Shown one piece after another: positions 51,261 to 62,059 of a DNA stretch of 64,000 nucleotides (its first letter is position 1; each line of letters begins with the position of its first letter). The stretch comes from Rhytidiadelphus loreus. Lineage: Eukaryota > Streptophyta > Bryopsida > Hypnales > Hylocomiaceae. A program made the position numbers and the translations under genes. Location: assembly GCA_947034895.1 (NCBI GenBank), contig OX344764.1, positions 9,362,001 through 9,426,000 on the forward strand. The letters run 5' to 3'. A model generated the notes under the pieces. The model saw nothing but the letters and a program-made list of their open reading frames with translations. It was not told the DNA's origin and did not search any database.

Positions 51261-52437
51261 GTGTGAGCCCCAAATTCATCACTTGGGACTCATAGTTTTC
51301 TTTTTTTTAGTTTATTACAAATTAAGGCATAAAGTATTACGAAAAGCCCAAAAAAGAGTGTAGAACCAAAATAGGTATGTCACGTACCAGTATAGCATTT
51401 GGTCATAAATAGCCTTTTATCCATAGACTACCCACAAAACCCACTTATATATAGGTTAGAACCCGTAAATAGTGGGAAACAATAGGGCTATTGGGAACTT
51501 ACCCAAAATAGCCCAAGCCCAGTGCATGTGACCATGATAGGCTAAATTGGTCTTAGGAGAGTTAGGGAGGGCCCCACATAAATCTCCAAAGATAGGTTCT
51601 AGTTTCCCCATTCCATCGATGAAACGTTAGGAATCCAGATTGTTAGCTTGCAGGTGTTACTTGTCCAAGACAAACCACATGGAGGAATCCACGGCCGCCG
51701 GATAGAGTTCTTGGGTCTGGAACATATCAGGGTATCCACAGCGAAATCCGTTCGCCAAGATTCCCTCACGTGTGAAAGATTCCCTGACTGCCGGTGATTC
51801 AAACGAAGTCGGTTTTCGCCTCACCACCGACTATGTGTCAGATTAGCCCAAGACGTGGCACGTGACTTGGGGGACTCCATGAGAGGTTCAACAAAAAGTC
51901 TTGGTTTTTTCTGATCTCCAAAGGGTCTTTTTCCGAGCAGTCAACCGTCAAAGGCCACGACGGGAAATTCATAGAAAATGCCCAGGCCGCGGTAAAATCT
52001 CACTAAAAATTAGACTAGCATCTTTTATGTTAATAACGCGCCCCGACAAATTTCACGATGTTCCGATAGCGGGAGGCAGCCGAAATCGACAACATTCCCC
52101 CAATTAATAATTACGACAAGATCTTTGCGGGGTTGACCGGCATCCCGGGAGCGTACGAAGTCGGAACGAAGACATCAAGGAGTCTTTTCTTACTCCCTAG
52201 AGCCTCCCCAACAATCCTAACTAGTTACCCCAAAAGAGGTAAACCCCAAAATTTAGTTTTTTACCTTTTTAATTGGCTCCAGTTGGCATTAGTTTCCAAT
52301 GGTTTTTTTGTGATAGAAATAGGGGGTAGAGGGTCTTTAAGGCTAAAAATGGCATTCTGAAGCCATTGGCGCAATCCATTCGCAATTCCGAGTTAAACTC
52401 CAAAAGTTAGATGTTAAGACCAGCGTAAAAATCAAAT

Positions 52438-52612
52438 TAGGTGAAAATCTCAAAAGATAAAGATGGAAGTCCTAAGAGATATGCTTACCTCGGTATTTGA
52501 GAGGTGAAGATCTCAAAAGATGAGGACGGAAATCCTAAAAGATATGCTTACCTCGGTAGTCGGTATTTGACTATTTGAGAGGTGGAAATTTCAAAAGATA
52601 AGGATGAAATCC
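52438..52612. repeat. About 60-bp tandem repeat, 3 copies
   Basis: Units of the form GAGAGGTGAAGATCTCAAAA, then GATGAGGACGGAAATCCTAA, then AGATATGCTTACCTCGGTA recur three times with small changes, the last incomplete. They lie just upstream of the TATAAAAGGG box at 52661 and could be promoter repeats of the LTR-like element. Confidence 0.8.
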
Positions 52613-53157
52613 AGATGGATGTAGTAGCAAGTCAAGGGGGGGAGTGGACCCTTGGAACCCTATAAAAGGGGGCCCTTCTCCCTTCCAAAACCCCCCCTCC
52701 ATTTGGAGAGACTTTGGGTTGGAACCAAAGCTCTCAAGGTCCTTGTTTGAGTCTTTAGAGTTAGGATCCTTAGGTCCATTTTTGTAAGAGCCTTGGCATT
52801 TGGCCAAGCAACTTTGAATAGAGTCTTTTTGAGCCTTTGTGGGGCTCCATTGTTCTTATTTCTCAAGTTTGTAGAGGCCTTGGGGGGTCCCTCTAGCTTG
52901 TGTGTCTTAAGGTTCATTAGAGTGCCAGTCCTTGGAGTCTTTTAGTCTTGTTGTTACATCCTTTTGGAGAGACTTTGGGTTGGAACCAAGGCTCTTAAGT
53001 CCTCGCTATTGTTGGTTCCCTTGGGACGGCGAAGCTTTGAACCTCCCTCAATTGTTGTTGGATCTAACTTGTGTGGGTTTTCTTAGTACTTTAGCCAAGA
53101 TACTTTGCAACGGTGCTTTAGAGCTTTATTGGCTCCATTGTGGTTACTTCTTGTGTT

Positions 53158-53365
53158 TGGAGTTTGCTTGGATCCCACTTTTGAGGGGTAACACTTTTAC
53201 CTCCATTGTGATGATAGCTTTTGTGTTGGAGTTTGCTTGGGTCCCACTTTTGAGGGGTAGCACTTTTACCTCCATTGTGGTGATAGCTTTGTGTTGAGCT
53301 TGCTTGGGTCCCACTGTTGAGGGGTAGCACTTTTACCCCCATTGTGGTAATAGTTGTTGTGTTCT
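53158..53365. repeat. 69-70 bp tandem repeat, 3 copies
   Basis: Copies start near 53158, 53228 and 53297 with GGAGTTTGCTTGGGTCCCAC, then TTTTGAGGGGTAGCACTTTT, then ACCTCCATTGTGGTGATAGC. The periodic open frames in both directions derive from the repeat. Confidence 0.9.
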
Positions 53366-53539
53366 TGAGTGGATTGGGAAAGGTTGTACTAACCCTAGAG
53401 ATACCCCCCACCGTACCTTGGCGATGCCGCTTTGGAGGGCCTCTAGTGCTTAATGTGAGTGGGTTCATTGTTGAAGGTGTAAGGGGGTGGTTGAAGGCAT
53501 TCAAAGGTAGACTTTTCTTTCATTTAGACTTGTAGGTGT

Positions 53540-54047
53540 CAATTGTTAGTCAAGGCCGAGAACTAGGTACCATTAGGACTGAAGTCAGGTCGGATTTGAT
53601 TAGATAATCTTAGAGTAGACCTAGAGAGGTTTCCAAAAACATAAGACACATAGGAATCGGAGTTAGGATGCCCAAGATATCAATGGATGAAGTTTAGAGC
53701 CCAAAACGGATGAAACTTGAAAGTGTTCTTCCAACCAAGTTGGGACTTAGGATTTAGATAGAAAATAGGGAGTCAAGTCCGTAGGTCAAATTTCACCCTC
53801 AACCAAATTTGGAAACCCATAGAAAACCATGGATGAAGTTTGATAGCCTTGCGGTCAAAACTTCATCTGTCCATAGCGGGTGATTAGAGAGTCCAATTTG
53901 AACGAGCCTTAGGTTTTTAGAAATGACATGAGATGATCTCTTACCATTAGGACAATAGAGTAAACTTTAGAAATAGGAAACACAAAACATAACATAGCAA
54001 GATAGTCAACATAAAAGTCAATTAGAACCATGATTAGAGAGTCACGA
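53540..54047. other. Non-coding stretch downstream of hAT relic
   Basis: No coding or repeat feature was recognised. It lies between the LTR-like region and the 3' end of the hAT reading frames. No terminal inverted repeat for the hAT element was identified here. Confidence 0.4.
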
Positions 54048-55217
54048 TTATAAACTTGGGAAAAATGATCCATTGCTTGGAAGGCACAATGGATTGACGC
54101 TTAGACACCCAATAGAGTAAAAAACTATCATAGGACTAGAATGTCTACGACTACGTTTAAACCTCTTGTATCGTTGAGCTTTAGGGTCCTCCGCGTCAGA
54201 ATTTATAATGGGGACTCCTTGTACTCGAGGAACGACATACGCTGGAGTGGACAAAGTTGGTCCTGGGACATACATATTCAAAAATGGCTCTATCACCACG
54301 TTCGGGTCTCGGACCCCAATTCCTAGAAGAGGGCGTTTAGGGGGCCTCAATGATGACGCTTCGTTATTGTTTCGTCCACCTCTAATATCACGGCCTCCAA
54401 TCATTGCACGACCTCTTGCTCTTCCATGGACGAAACTCCTTCCACGTCCTTGTTGATATTCACCCATAGTGTGGTGAATTGCGGGTTGAAGGGCAGTATG
54501 GTGTCTACCACCCGTTGTAACATTTGAAATGCTTTGGGGCGTCATTGCAACCTTTCCCACTGAGCCTAGCACTTCTTCGGAAGGTCGACAAAGAGCACTC
54601 GAAGTTGCGGGAGATGAAGGGTTAGAAATAATAGTATGCACTGCAACTGGTGGTGGTATATGGGCTTCGTCTTCAAGCGGGTCAGTAAACGCAAAAACAT
54701 CATTGTGATCTAAATGTTCAGGGTCAAAACGCGTTCTTCCCACTACATTAACCTCCACAACATGTCTTGTGATCGGTCGTGCCATCCTTGTATTTCCAAT
54801 GTTCTGGCCATGGCGTCGTCCAACAACTTTGTTGCTATCACGGCCCCTCACTCCTCTAGGCCTCCTATTGCCATCACGATCGCAAACGGATCCTTCAGTA
54901 TTCTGAGTTGCATTGTTCCTCAGATTCTCACTGCCATTTGCATTTCCCCCTTCGTTTTCCGAAGGGAGGTTGTTGTCATTGTTCGAGATAACATTATCAT
55001 CATCGGTGTCCACTGCGGCCGGGTGATCACTCTCGGAAGACGATGACAAAGGTTGCACTTCAGAAACAACTACATTTTCATTGCCAATGGGTGTGAGACT
55101 TCGGCGAGGATCGGCTCCCCAAGGGCCCCAGCAACCAGGGAGGACTTCTTCTTCCACTTCATGACCATCTCCGTAGTAATTTCTAGCTTCTGCAAGGTGA
55201 TCGCCCCTGCCCTCCAC
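54048..55217 (-). pseudogene. C-terminal disordered/RGG region of hAT-like transposase (out of frame)
   Basis: A 389-codon open minus-strand frame follows the hAT dimerisation region at a different phase. It begins within the last few codons of the preceding frame without its own ATG, so a frameshift near 55230-55250 or an intron would join them. The product is Ser/Asn/Asp-rich (SSSSESDHPAAVDTDDDN), then Gly/Arg-rich (GRGRSFVHGRARGRAMIGGR, DIRGGR), ending in a basic KRFKRSRRH stretch near 54130. It would be a disordered, nucleic-acid-binding tail. The final 30 codons look non-coding. Confidence 0.5.
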
Positions 55218-55231
55218 AACTCTAGATTTGG

Positions 55232-57394
55232 TCAGTATTCTCGGGGTGCTCGGTTAGCTTCCGCATCAGCCTCTTCCTCTTCCTCAGCTACCATCGCGTC
55301 AAATTCACGATTGCGTTCAGCCACTGGAACAGGGTCAAGGGCATCTGGATCAGAATCCTCCGAGAGGATATTAGCATCATACCAACGAACAGGATCGGCC
55401 CCTGGTCTTTGCTGAAGTACACGGCTATTGGTATAAATATATACCAATGACTCAGCCTTCTCGGGGGCTAACCGATTCCGGACCTTGTTGTGGACGAATG
55501 AATACATACTCCAATTCCTTTCACATGAACATGCTGAACACGTCAATGACAAGATACGAATGACAATCTTAGATAGTGCTCGATCTCCAACCCTGTGCCA
55601 CCATTGGTGAGGAAACATCTGTGTCGCTCGGATGTCAGGTGTCTCTGCTGCACTGTATGGCCCCGTGCCCTCCTCGAATTCTGTTAATTCCGCCAACACG
55701 TTGTTAAACTCCACACCCACTACATTTTCCATTTTGCGGATGACTCAATACAATGCACGGAGTGCAACTCCATCAGCTCTAAGTGCCACGTTATCCAAGA
55801 GATACGGATTCAGAAGGACCCCAACATAGTGAACATTCGTGAACACCATGTCCCACCTGGATGTGAAAGACTCCTCCACAGTGGTGGCTATGCCATCTCG
55901 TGGATTGAAGGGTGGCCCTCTTAAAGAAAACACATGGGCTCTCAAATTGTGCATTACGAGCCACGCCCGACCCATAGCTGGTTCTCAGCCATCAAATATG
56001 CGCAATGCCTTCAACACGTCTTCAGTCATGTGCACGTAATTTGCACATCGTTGCCAGAAGCCCACGTCTTGGATAGTTGACACCACATTACGTGAAGCTG
56101 TAGCTGCTTGCTCCGCATTTTGTCTGTCTCGCAGACCATCAAAGTAATTTTGAACGCGCGCATGGTCTTTTAACCACAACAATACTCCGCAAAGTTTCTC
56201 CAATCGGTGCAACATGAGAAAATTACAAGCAAAGCGGGTTTCGCTGGGCACTACTAACTGAAGGGTCGGACTCAACTCCCGGAATACCGACATGGTCGCG
56301 TGATGGTTCCGAATGTACTGGCACAATCTTCTTGCCCTCTAAATTAAATCTTTGAATTCTGGTACTTTGGCCCAATCTTCCAACATGAGATCCAAAGCAT
56401 GTGCCATGCACCCCTGCTTGAAAATGTGTAGATACGTGCGAATGATATCATCCAATGCTCCAAGCATATTCGCTGCATTATCCGTACAAACCTGTGTCAC
56501 GTACTTTGAACGCACTTTCTCAATGAATACCTTCATTTGGTCCGCTATGTAGCGCATGGACTTGTTTTGCCCGGTGGTGTCAATGGCCCTTCAAAATACA
56601 TCACCGGTAGGGCACGACATCATTACATTCATTAGAGGCCTCCGGTTCACGTCATCCCAGCCATCAGTGCATATTGTCACCCCATAATGTTTCACTACAA
56701 AACCAACTTTGGTTTCAATTTGCTTCTCGATCTGCAACCTCTTCGGTTCAATCAATTTTGTCCTGAATTGATGGTAAGAAGGTGGATTGTATTCAAACCT
56801 TGCCACTGAGGTTGTCCTCACAGCCTCAATAAAGGCTGGATTTCTTGCCACATTAAATGGCATGTTCGCCTCGTAAAAAAATGATGCCCACTTGTCATCC
56901 AACTCCTTCCTCTTCGCAACATTAAAAGCATCCTTCATACGTTGCTGAAGTAATGACCCAAATCTTGTGGAATTTGATGCAGCGAGACTTTGGGACCTCT
57001 GTACTGCATCATTCCCTTCAGGGAGAGTAACCCCTTCAGCTTGGGCGTCACCTGAACCCCCTCCAGTCACTTCGTTTTGAAAGAATTGGCTTGAACTTGC
57101 AACTGGAGTTGCTCTTAATGGACCAGTGGGAATTGATTCTCCTTCATACATATCCTCGGGGCTCAATCGTTGAGGAACAAAGTTTGTACAATTTGCAAAT
57201 CGGTGGCGCACGGCTCGCGGTGCATTACGACAAATTGACCTCTCGGACTTCGCGCCATATCCAAAGTGAGCAAAAGCGAGCTCGCGTTTATAGCTGAATG
57301 TTGCATTGCAAAATACACAACTCACTTTACCCTCGTTCTCAGAGAAATTATACCACGGTTTCCATTCTTTTGTTTGCTTTCGTTGACTTCCCAT
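55232..57394 (-). pseudogene. hAT-superfamily transposase with four in-frame stops
   Basis: From the ATG at 57394 a single minus-strand frame runs about 720 codons. It is broken only by TGA (56591-56593), TAG (56339-56341), TGA (55985-55987) and TGA (55745-55747). The domain order is that of plant hAT transposases: an N-terminal BED-type zinc finger (WYNFSENEGKVSCVFC ... H ... C, about residues 14-60), a DUF659/RNase H-like core with TDGW (first Asp near 56665) and CTDNAAN (second Asp near 56482), a CMAHALDLMLED CxxH motif, and the C-terminal dimerisation region with ACSCERNWSMYS (Glu near 55522). All expected catalytic residues are present and there is no frameshift until the end, so the inactivation looks recent. 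Terminal inverted repeats were not identified. Confidence 0.85.
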
Positions 57395-57689
57395 TGCGTT
57401 CACGACCAATGCAAACGTTTTCTTGGAGGAGGTAGAACTGTAGAAGAGGCTATTACACCAAATGAAAAGGACAAAATAGTAATTAGCGCCAATCAACTGC
57501 TTGAATTGACTTTTACATCACCTCAACAGCTAACTAGGGCCATTTGTCACCCAAATAGACTCCCAAGGAGCTCAAAGTGAACTGAAGTCCAAGATGATGA
57601 GGCCAAGATGACAAATGTAAAGAAGTCAATCCGACAAGGTTGGCTTTATAGCCTAGGAGTGCAGGGGCACGAACCTCTTCTACAGGGGT

Positions 57690-57790
57690 GGAGACGTCAG
57701 GGAAGGGCAATTTTAGTACTCGGGGCGTGGACGTCACACAATTCCGACGCGTCCACGCCCCGGTGCGACGCGTTCCCGGACGGCAGGGCG
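57690..57790. repeat. GC-rich GACGTC module (site 2) with 13-bp stem
   Basis: CGGGGCGTGGACG (57721-57733) is an exact reverse complement of CGTCCACGCCCCG (57750-57762), with a 16-base loop. Flanking GACGTCAGGG and GACGGCAGGGCGCGGA motifs link it to the modules at 49495-49690 and 58915-59045. It sits about 300 bp upstream of the hAT start and could belong to that element's terminal region. Confidence 0.7.
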
Positions 57791-57824
57791 CGGAGGTCGT
57801 ACGATAGACTTTGGTATGAATTTA

Positions 57825-57950
57825 GTTGTGGGATTCTTCCTTCCCATAGAGAGAGGAGAATCAATTAATGTAGTCGGCCCTTAATTTGAGCACGGGGAAT
57901 ATCTTCAAGTCAATGGCTGCATTAAGAGGTCCAACTACTTTTTGAGTTCA
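57825..57950. repeat. Direct repeat, copy 1 (partner 59112-59245)
   Basis: Shared blocks with the partner copy are GGGATTCTTCCTTCCCATAG, AATCAATTAATGTAGTCGGC, and AAGTCAATGGCTGCATTAAG, then AGGTCCAACTACTTTTTGAG. Each copy follows a GC-rich GACGTC module, so the duplicated unit is module plus repeat, about 1.29 kb apart. Confidence 0.85.
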
Positions 57951-58446
57951 ATGACAACGTATTAAAGCATGTCACTCCCTTCTTGAAGCCAAACTTCAAG
58001 TTCTTGTCTTCATCAAGCACTTGAGAAGTAGGACCCATGTAAAGTTGGAACCCAAAATAAAAATAGAAAATGAAATTGAACTTCCAAACAAGAAAGACTA
58101 AATTTGTGTAACTAAAATCCCAAAGGATTTCGAGTCCTAATGAAAGTCAAGGTACATAATTGTTTAAATTCAAGTTCAAAGTTTATATTTCATTCTTATT
58201 AAGAAGTGGTATTTGTGATTTTGGATTTGAAGTTTACAAATCAAACTATTACCAACGTATACTTCTCAAGCTTTTGGTTTAAGTCTTCATTTTTTAAATA
58301 CAAAGCTACAAGGTTTCCGATTTAAATCAAATACAAATCATAATGCTTTAGAATATGCTTGAAGGGGTTTTTCGGTGAAAAAAGGGTACAAGGATTTAGG
58401 TCTTAAAGACTTTAACCAAAATTTCTTGTAATGGGTAAAATATGAG
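57951..58446. other. AT-rich spacer, no feature seen
   Basis: No gene or repeat recognised between the two direct-repeat families. Confidence 0.5.
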
Positions 58447-58761
58447 GGATGGGTATTGAAATGAAATACTAGTTAAGTGATTTTTTAATTCAAGGGCACC
58501 GGTTCATTTCATTATTTTGGGTATGGGGATAGCAAAGCGGTTTGGGTCTTTGGGAATGAAATGAAGCAAAATTGTTTATGATTTCAAATATTCAATCATT
58601 AGACTCCACCCTCTAATTTGTGTAATGGGATCCTAGAGCTCTAAACTCTAAAGTAAGTCTAGGACTTAGGAGGGGTGGGTATTGAAATGAAATACTAGTT
58701 AAGTGATTTTTTATTCAAGGGCACCGATTCATCTCATTATTTTGGGTATGGGGATAGCAAA
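58447..58761. repeat. Pair of about 88-bp direct repeats
   Basis: GGGTATTGAAATGAAATACT, then AGTTAAGTGATTTTTT, then TTCAAGGGCACCG, then CATTATTTTGGGTATGGGGA occur at about 58450-58537 and 58676-58761, 226 bp apart. They differ by a few bases (CCGGTTCATTTC versus CCGATTCATCTC). Confidence 0.85.
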
Positions 58762-58762
58762 C

Positions 58763-58905
58763 CCTTGGAGGGAGTTCAAAATTGGCTTGGAGAGAGTTCA
58801 AATTTGGCTTGGAGGGAGTTCAAAATTGGCTTGGAGGGAGTCCAAAATTGGCTTGGAGGGAGTTCAGGGAGGGAGTTTAAGGAGGGAGTTGAAGACTGGG
58901 TTCAA
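58763..58905. repeat. 22-bp minisatellite (about 4-5 copies)
   Basis: The unit GTTCAAAATTGGCTTGGAGG plus GA repeats from about 58774, with single-base variants, then decays into GGAGGGAGTT repeats. It lies between the 88-bp direct repeats and the GC-rich module at 58915. Confidence 0.9.
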
Positions 58906-58914
58906 AATTGGAAT

Positions 58915-59045
58915 TGTAAGTGGACGTCCGCGCCTAGATGCTGCGCCCTGGCAGGACGTTCCCGCCCTGTCGGGATGTCCGCGCCTTGGCGTCCCCGCCC
59001 TGACGGGACATCCACGCCTTGACGTCCACACGTCCGCGCCCTGAT
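58915..59045. repeat. GC-rich GACGTC module (site 3, opposite orientation to site 1)
   Basis: Repeated words are GGACGTTCCCGCCCTG, GGGATGTCCGCGCCTTGGCG, TCCCCGCCCTGACGGGACAT and CCACGCCTTGACGTCC. They are spaced by about 18-20 bp and are the reverse complement type of the units at 49606-49690. Confidence 0.75.
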
Positions 59046-59111
59046 CCTTGGATGCAAGAATTCTCTCCACCAACGACGGGGGGGGAATGGAATTGACCTT
59101 GAGATTTGAAA

Positions 59112-59245
59112 TTAGCATGGGATTCTTTCTTCCCATGGAGAGAGGGAAAGTGAGAAACCAATTAATGTAGTCAGCCATTAATTTGAGCTCAGGGAATTTC
59201 TTGAAGTCAATGGCTGTATTAAGAGGTCCAACTACTTTTTGAGTT
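59112..59245. repeat. Direct repeat, copy 2 (partner 57825-57950)
   Basis: Shares GGGATTCTTTCTTCCCATGG, CCAATTAATGTAGTCAGCC, TTGAAGTCAATGGCTGTATT and AAGAGGTCCAACTACTTTTT with copy 1, with scattered substitutions. Confidence 0.85.
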
Positions 59246-61015
59246 GAAAGAGAATTTATGGAAAGATGTGTCTCATTTCATGTATCGCCCTTGGTCTTCT
59301 TCGCTTCTCCAAGGACTTGAGAAATAGTCCCCACACCCCAAAAATGGGATTTCTAGAGAATTAAAACTAACTTGCACACTTTCAAGAAAACAAATATAAT
59401 AAGATGCTAGAAGTTTTAGGATTTGTAACAGTAAACAAGGTATTCGTTTTTGAAAATTCAAGTTGAAGACTTAAAGGATGAATGTTATAGTTCTCCAAAA
59501 TAGAAGCTAAAAGGGTTTGGAAATCCCCAAAAAAAGGGTTTTAGAAATGTTTCGACGAAATTTAAGAGAATTTGAGCAAGTATGGAAATTTGGGGTATTC
59601 AATGATAACAATTTAAGAAAATTTGAGCAAGTATGGAATGTATTTGAATTTTTTTATAGAAGCATACAAAAACAAATCCTATTATATTTAGGATAGTAGG
59701 ATGTGTGTAATTAATTATAACAAATATTGACTGTTCAAATTTTAGCTTATAAGAATTTCGGATGATGAATGGTGGAGGCAGAAAATGGTGGTTATTCTAT
59801 GAATTCATTCTTCATGGCAAGTTGGCTAAATGAGTACATGCTTCAAAATTTTTAGAACAATACAACTTTCCCAAAACAATTCCACCCTACATTCTTAATT
59901 TAAACTTTACACTTTACAGGCTTACAACACAAATTATGGATTACTCTAATATATATTTTGTAATTCATATAATTTTATTTTCACCTTTACCTTTAAGAAA
60001 TCAGAATAATTTTATTTTTATTCCTAAATTATTGTAAAAACAAAAAATAAGAAGAAAATTTATTTTTGTACTAGCAAAATGTATATAAATTTTGTATATC
60101 AATTACATAAAAGGATTCATTTGGTTTCAACCTCAACTTTAGGACGTCAGGATGGAATTCGACTTCAAGTTGTTTCACTTATTTGATACTTTGATGTGGC
60201 TTTCTTTTGTGTGAAAAATAAAATAAGCAATTGGATTTTTTTTGGTTCACCTCCTTTACTATTTGCACCTCCCCCCAAAATTTCAAATTAACCCCTAAAG
60301 TCCCATTGTCCCCTGAGGGGACACTTTAGAATTCGGGTAGGTTTCTATGGGCTGAAATTTTATCCTAATTTTGCAAAACTTTTTTTGAAGATAGAAAATG
60401 TAATAAGCTTTGTGGGAATATAATTTTTATTTCAATCGGTGCCCGGAAGCCAAAGTTATACCACAAGATGCCTAGAATTGAATTCAGCGGGCAGCAAAAG
60501 AAATTGAATCTTTAGAATGCAATTTTCAGATTTTTGGTTTTTTAAAAGGTTATGTTTGCTTGCTAGAACAATCTCACCATTGGGATTATTGTATTTCAAT
60601 CCCATCTAAGAGCTATTAATTGTTTAGTTTTTCTTTCAATTTTGAACGTGCTTCTATAGTTCTACACTTCTACTTGACAATTTCTTGAAGAATGAAAATG
60701 AAGTTGTTATTTTTTGAATTTTTTTTCATAGACTCCCAACTCAATTCTTCAACACAATAAATTTTTAATTCAAATTCCATAGTACACATTTTTTCTACAA
60801 ATAGCAATAAAAGTCATCTAAACTTGCAGTTTAGTGTTGAAGAAAACTTGTTTTTTAAACTTTGAATGCTCATATAGTCATATCTCTCAATCTGTACGGT
60901 CTAACTTCATGAAATTTTAACCACATAATTTCAAGCAAGTAAATTTCAAGATCCTACGGTTCAGTTTCAAAAATAGAATTTTGTTGGAATCTTGGACAAC
61001 GTAGTAGAAATGGCA
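59246..61015. other. AT-rich intergenic DNA with dispersed-repeat copy
   Basis: The segment 60887-60963 matches 13994-14097. No gene is seen. The interval is otherwise low-complexity AT-rich DNA. Confidence 0.5.
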
Positions 61016-61333
61016 CATTAGGGGAGATTTCAGCTAGTTGGGAGACTGTTTCAGGGCTGTTCCCATTGCTGGGAATCAGTCCTGTACAGTCAGAATATAA
61101 TAATAATAAATAATAAATAATAAATAATAAATTTTAAAATTTTAAAAAAAATATTAAAATTTTAATAAAAAAATAAAAAATATTTTATAAAAAATATATT
61201 AAAAAATAATATCTGACGTGGCCGTCTCCTGGCCACGTCAGATCAGCGTTCCCACAGCGTTCCTGCAGCGTTTCCGCAGTTCCCATAGTCCGGGACTTCA
61301 CAGTCTTCTAAAATGCAGGAATCTCTTCTAATG
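61016..61333. mobile_element. Hairpin-core element, copy B
   Basis: The left end CATTAGGGGAGATTTC and the reverse complement of the right end, CATTAGAAGAGATTCC, form a 16-bp imperfect terminal inverted repeat. Inside are GTTTCAGGGCTGTTCCC, an A/T core with TAAA and TAA repeats, and a hairpin at 61213-61241. After these come GCGTTCCC/GCGTTCC-type repeats. The architecture matches copy A at 28754-29103. Near-identical AAATGGCA(CA)TTAGGGG words flank it (about 61008 and 61359). Confidence 0.7.
61213..61241. other. Hairpin of element B (CTGACGTGGCC / GGCCACGTCAG)
   Basis: A perfect 11-bp stem with the 7-base loop GTCTCCT, homologous to 28933-28961. Stem position 6 is G-C here and C-G in copy A. 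Confidence 0.9.
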
Positions 61334-62059
61334 GTTTTTATTGTTTTTAGACAGAAAAAATGGCATTAGGGGGGTGATTGAATTGTTTTCCTCTTTTTCC
61401 TCATATATGATTATATGCTGATTTTCTGCAATAGAAAGTTAGAAATGATAACAATTAGAAACATTCGCGAACAAAATTGCAATTTTTGTAAATGATATAG
61501 AATTCAAAGTTTTAAGGAGAAAAAAGACCTGATTGTTATTCAAGCTAAAATAAAAAATTTTACCATTTTTGGATGGATCAAGTCATTCAAAGGTTAATGT
61601 ATCCCTTCATACATTAACATTAATATATTTGTAACAAAATATACATTAATGTTAAATTGTTAATATCTTTTTATACACATACAATAATATTAATACATAT
61701 ATATTTACATGAATATATACCTTCATACACTCAAAATCCGAAATGCACTTATTCTTAGGCCATGAGTACATTATTATATCCACATATCACACATGCCATA
61801 TCATGCAAAGGAATTCAACAATTGAATATATGTATTTCATATGCATCATGTAGTACAAAAATTGAAAAGTATACAATACTTTTTCCACGATAAAATATGC
61901 ATATCCACAAGTCTTTGTCTAATACTGTTTGTAGTACCGAACTACCAAAGTAGCAATTCTATAAGCCTCGGTAATGATAAGTGCCAAAGTCTATAACTGT
62001 ATATGCAAAACATGCTTTGCTAATTAGTAATTACTAGTTTAGCACACTAAAAAGTGCAC
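61334..62059. other. AT-rich spacer, no gene seen
   Basis: AT-rich DNA with ACATTAATATT-like microsatellite fragments near 61615-61700. No coding or structured element was recognised before the end of the RING relic. Confidence 0.5.

Larger units (their letters stand above)
51261..53540 (+). mobile_element. LTR-like retrotransposon-derived region
   Basis: The start TGTGAGCCCCAAATTC resembles a plant Ty3-type LTR terminus. A TATAAAAGGG box at 52661 sits after a GC-skewed promoter-like stretch and before a long non-coding leader with repeats: TGGAGAGACTTTGGGTTGGA at 52703 and again near 52970. No methionine-tRNA primer-binding site, polypurine tract or flanking duplication was found, and no gag-pol coding lies beside it. 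It may be a solo LTR or a fragment. The right boundary is uncertain. Confidence 0.35.

Noticed and set aside
54141..55415. Several plus-strand frames over the hAT tail
   Set aside because: Antisense to the transposase tail; Ser/Arg low-complexity products.
56591..56593. Stop-codon recoding (selenocysteine or readthrough) in the hAT relic
   Set aside because: Both TGA and TAG occur here, TAA and TGA in the neighbouring relic, and none falls at a conserved recoding site; MIRO and HIRA read normally. Decay is simpler.
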